Below are positions 15,076-17,341 of a DNA stretch of 17,341 bases, in pieces. The position numbers and the translations under genes are program-made. How positions within the stretch are numbered: the first letter of the stretch is position 1; every line of letters starts with the position of its first letter. This stretch comes from CAYLMG01 sp964464635 (GTDB lineage: Bacteria > Planctomycetota > Phycisphaerae > Sedimentisphaerales > Anaerobacaceae): positions 1-17,341 of the forward strand of contig CAYXGT010000063.1 of the NCBI GenBank assembly GCA_964464635.1, in the 5' to 3' direction. The notes beneath the pieces were generated by a model. The model ran no database searches. It was not told where the DNA came from and saw only the letters and a program-made list of their open reading frames with translations.

Positions 15076-16242
15076 TTATTTATCCACTTCGGCTATTTCA
15101 GTAAACCTTACCAGGGCACTCGAAGTAGCAGAGTGCGCTTCAATGGTTCCTACGAGTCCGACTTTTTTGTCGAAATATTTACTGACGTTCATTTCCGGTG
15201 CCGAGCCGGCCGGCAGCGCGTAGCAAATAATATTGCCTGCGCTATCGAGGATTTTATAATGCTTCAGTACAGGCTCGGTGCCATAGACGCTAGAAGTCTG
15301 GATTTTGCCAATCACTGCAAATCTTCCGAGGTTCGGAAGCTGCTCGAGTTTTATCTCACAGGCTTTCTGAATATTCTCTTTTGTCTGCTGTAACTGCTGG
15401 TCCTGAAGATGAACAACTTTTGCAACTTCAGCAGCCAGCTCAAAACTCTCTATCCGTTTGACCATAAACTCGGCATAACGCGCGGCTTTGCCGGCCTCTT
15501 TATTCTCAGACAGCAGCTGCAGGGCCTCTTTTACCGTAGAATAATCCTGCTCAAGCAGCGGTTTTTCGTGCTCGGCCTTGACTATCTGCTCGAGCGCATA
15601 ATACTGTCGAAGGTCCTTTGTAGCCGGAACAGTGTCCGGTGCAAATAAGCCGCCTGTCTCAACAGCAGTCTCCTGTTTGCCTTCTTCGGCAGGCTTGACC
15701 GCCTCTTCAGGTGCAGAGCCGAGCGGCTTCGTATATTGCGTGCTTAACCACAGATAAGCAAATGACGGTGGATAAATTTTATAGTAATCACTTTGTTCCT
15801 CACCCATCAGCCTTACCCTGTCACCCTTATCGAACATACCCTGAACCTGGTCCGAATGAAGAGGATTATTGTCAGCCGAGCCCGCCCTGACACGAACATT
15901 GTCACCGGTGACTATACCAACCGAGGGATTGGTCGAGTCAACTTCTATATACTGCTTCGATATCCAGGAAAAAGTACCTTCCGGCGGAACCACGCAGGAC
16001 CAGCCGTACTTCTGCTGGACCACTTTTATCACGTCAGCTTTATTCAGCTTGCCGCAAACATAATAGTTCGTGCCGGGCCCGGAACGAAGAATAACATTAT
16101 CACCTGTAACCTGGGCAATATAAGGAAAAGAAAGCGTCTGCCCGGCAACAGCTTCGTCTGAACCGGCGGCTTGTTCGGCAAAAGCAGTCGAGACCAGGCT
16201 TATTAAAAAAATCATCATCAGAAATGAAAATAGTGATTTCAT
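15076..16242 (-). CDS. Secreted protein with two SH3b domains and unknown C-terminal domain
   Basis: Predicted periplasmic or cell-surface protein of 388 residues. I start at ATG 16242, which has GGGAG 8 bases upstream and begins directly with a signal peptide (1-22, cleaved after 'STAFA'); the in-frame TTG at 16257 overlaps that ribosome-binding site. Two bacterial SH3 domains follow, about 42-101 ('GDNVILRSGPGTNYY') and 108-174 ('GDNVRVRAGSADNNP'), which in this family bind peptidoglycan or other wall ligands. Residues about 175-205 are a Glu/Pro/Ala-rich linker. About 205-305 is mostly helical and Gln/Glu/Lys-rich, possibly coiled coil. About 306-388 is a beta-rich domain, perhaps an OB fold ('GRFAVIGKIQTSSVYG'), which I do not recognise. 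No catalytic residues are evident. It is downstream of the rhomboid gene on the same strand, with its own promoter. Confidence 0.85.
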   Translation of the reverse strand: MKSLFSFLMMIFLISLVSTAFAEQAAGSDEAVAGQTLSFPYIAQVTGDNVILRSGPGTNYYVCGKLNKADVIKVVQQKYGWSCVVPPEGTFSWISKQYIEVDSTNPSVGIVTGDNVRVRAGSADNNPLHSDQVQGMFDKGDRVRLMGEEQSDYYKIYPPSFAYLWLSTQYTKPLGSAPEEAVKPAEEGKQETAVETGGLFAPDTVPATKDLRQYYALEQIVKAEHEKPLLEQDYSTVKEALQLLSENKEAGKAARYAEFMVKRIESFELAAEVAKVVHLQDQQLQQTKENIQKACEIKLEQLPNLGRFAVIGKIQTSSVYGTEPVLKHYKILDSAGNIICYALPAGSAPEMNVSKYFDKKVGLVGTIEAHSATSSALVRFTEIAEVDK

Positions 16243-16305
16243 TTTACTATCTCCCAAAAAGAGGTTTTGTTCTTAAAAACAAAATACCCAAAATTTAACA
16301 AGTTA

Positions 16306-16334
16306 AAGTTAACAGCCGATTCGGTTATTGTCAA
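16306..16334 (-). promoter_or_regulatory. Candidate promoter of the SH3b gene
   Basis: On the minus strand a consensus TTGACA (16334-16329), a 17-base spacer and TAACTT (16311-16306, a weak -10). An A-rich stretch just upstream could act as an UP element. The inverted repeat CCGATTCGG (16316-16324) lies in the spacer. Confidence 0.5.
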
Positions 16335-16380
16335 ATTTTTTTTATTAATCTGAATACCGGACTCAAACGGCAGGACAGCT

Positions 16381-17341
16381 CTACAGCTTTTTAAGCTCAT
16401 CTTTGCACATTTTCAGCTGACCGGGGTCGGTAAGTTTTTTCTCTGCCTCTTCGAGATAATGCAAAGCCGCTTCTGTCCGCTGCAGATAGCGGCTGTATAT
16501 CAGGCCCAGCATCAGCTCTACCTGCTCGATGTATTCGTAGTTCCCATAATGTCTTATAAATTTTTCGTAGGCCTGGGCTGCGGCCTCGTATCTTGCTTCG
16601 GTTGCAAGCTGGTTTGCAATGTCGAGCAGGTACTGGCGGGACAATAGCTGGTCGCTGTCGAGCCCGATTAACTGCATATACAGCTCAGCAGCGGCAGAAA
16701 AGTTTCGCTGAGATACCCGGCTGTTTATTTCGCCTCGGATATTGGCGATTTTGTCCTCTTTTTCCTGCTGGGCTGCTGTTTTTTTTACTTCCTTAACCTT
16801 TACTTGTTTTGCAGGCTGCCGGCCCGCAAAAGGGTCGGCTCCGCCGGCTACCGAATCACGATATCGACGGCGGCGGTTCCACTGTTTTATCATCGACCAC
16901 AAGTCAAAACCGGTGACCGAGACAATACCCGTTGCGAGCAAAATCAAACCCGCCAGGATGCCAAAGGCGTAACCGGCAAGGTGGGCATCATGGGCTACGT
17001 TGTGAGTTGCGCGGAAAAGCATGTTATCGACAAAAATCAATTTGAAAGCTATTAAATAAAGTGCAGGTACCTCTATTGTCCCGAAAAAGAAGAACCAGTA
17101 AAAAACCGTTACCAAAGTCTGGGGGTAAAATACAAGGTATGCCCCTATTACCGCTGAGACAGCCCCGCTCGCACCAATCAGGGGAACATTTCCAGCTATG
17201 GAAGCCGAGCCGTAAAGTTCTCCTATCGCTATATGACCTAAAGCACTGAGAACTGTGCCGGCAAAATAGAAAATCAGATATTTTACTGTCCCGAGCTTAT
17301 CGCTGACGTTATTTCCGAACAGATATAAGAAAAACATATTA
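16381..17341 (-). CDS. Rhomboid family intramembrane serine protease with TPR-like tail, partial (N-terminus off right edge)
   Basis: The reading frame is open to the window edge; 'NMFFLYLFGNNVSDKLG' is the internal rhomboid motif after the first membrane helices, so the Met at 17337 is not the start. Numbering from that Met, catalytic Ser57 lies in 'GASG' (55-58) and catalytic His119 in 'AHLAGYAFG'. About five hydrophobic segments run to residue 145. A basic, cytosolic-looking linker follows (about 150-195, 'KQWNRRRRYR'). Then comes a helical region of about 120 residues with two or three TPR-like units ('NFSAAAELYMQLIGLD', 'RYEAAAQAYEKFIRHYG', then 'RTEAALHYLEEAEKKL'). The protein would cut single-pass membrane proteins, with the tail recruiting a partner or substrate. 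The active site looks intact; the substrate is unknown. Confidence 0.88.
   Translation of the reverse strand, partial: NMFFLYLFGNNVSDKLGTVKYLIFYFAGTVLSALGHIAIGELYGSASIAGNVPLIGASGAVSAVIGAYLVFYPQTLVTVFYWFFFFGTIEVPALYLIAFKLIFVDNMLFRATHNVAHDAHLAGYAFGILAGLILLATGIVSVTGFDLWSMIKQWNRRRRYRDSVAGGADPFAGRQPAKQVKVKEVKKTAAQQEKEDKIANIRGEINSRVSQRNFSAAAELYMQLIGLDSDQLLSRQYLLDIANQLATEARYEAAAQAYEKFIRHYGNYEYIEQVELMLGLIYSRYLQRTEAALHYLEEAEKKLTDPGQLKMCKDELKKL

Noticed and set aside
15064..15077. Terminator between convergent bioY and SH3b genes (AACT/AGTT hairpin with T-run)
   Set aside because: A four-base AT-rich stem is too weak; I cannot support a terminator call.
16265..16284. TTTTGTT/AACAAAA hairpin in the SH3b leader
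   Set aside because: It is perfect but almost all A-T, expected by chance in this AT-rich stretch, and has no clear role.
1..17341. CRISPR array, insertion sequence, prophage, toxin-antitoxin or defence system
   Set aside because: No regularly spaced repeats, transposase, integrase or paired small genes are visible; the content is housekeeping and polysaccharide-related.

Overview
The window reads as ordinary chromosome of a Planctomycetota bacterium, most likely in or near the class Phycisphaerae. This lineage call is inference. It rests on the secreted proteins at the left end: roughly 100-residue fibronectin-like repeats with a 'YYWR(I/V)DEVND' core, LamG domains, and a single dockerin-like EF-hand ending in 'FLDYAIFATYWL'. 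The radical-SAM route to thiamine (ThiH rather than the O2-dependent glycine oxidase ThiO) fits an anaerobic or microaerobic life.

Layout. Positions 1-5074 hold two minus-strand genes for exported polysaccharide-related proteins. One is a repeat-bearing surface or secreted protein that runs off the left edge. The other is a 1199-residue multidomain GH51-type alpha-L-arabinofuranosidase that starts with TTG. A 648-base gene-free region (5075-5722), rich in short stem-loops, separates them from pgsA (plus strand, phospholipid synthesis). pgsA converges with a minus-strand thiamine operon thiF-thiS-thiG-thiH (9112 down to 6367), which lies behind a TPP riboswitch and an intrinsic terminator. Divergent from it are dnaE (replicative DNA polymerase III alpha), then ahcY (S-adenosylhomocysteine hydrolase) and bioY (biotin uptake S component), all on the plus strand. 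The right end carries two minus-strand genes: a secreted double-SH3b protein and the C-terminal part of a rhomboid protease with a TPR-like tail, whose start lies outside the window.

How they work together. ThiF adenylates the C-terminal Gly-Gly of ThiS, ThiH makes dehydroglycine from tyrosine, and ThiG combines the thiocarboxylate sulfur with both dehydroglycine and deoxyxylulose phosphate to form the thiazole ring. TPP shuts the operon down through the riboswitch. The arabinofuranosidase and its repeat-protein neighbour suggest extracellular plant or algal polysaccharide use. The dnaE-ahcY-bioY run is housekeeping.

I found no mobile element, CRISPR array, tRNA, rRNA or defence locus, and no convincing unknown multi-gene system. 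The points most worth a second look are small: an intact metal site in the DnaE PHP domain, a direct repeat shared by the divergent thi/dnaE promoters, the terminator packed against the thiF start codon, a nested palindrome before the left-edge gene, and the structured gap upstream of pgsA.
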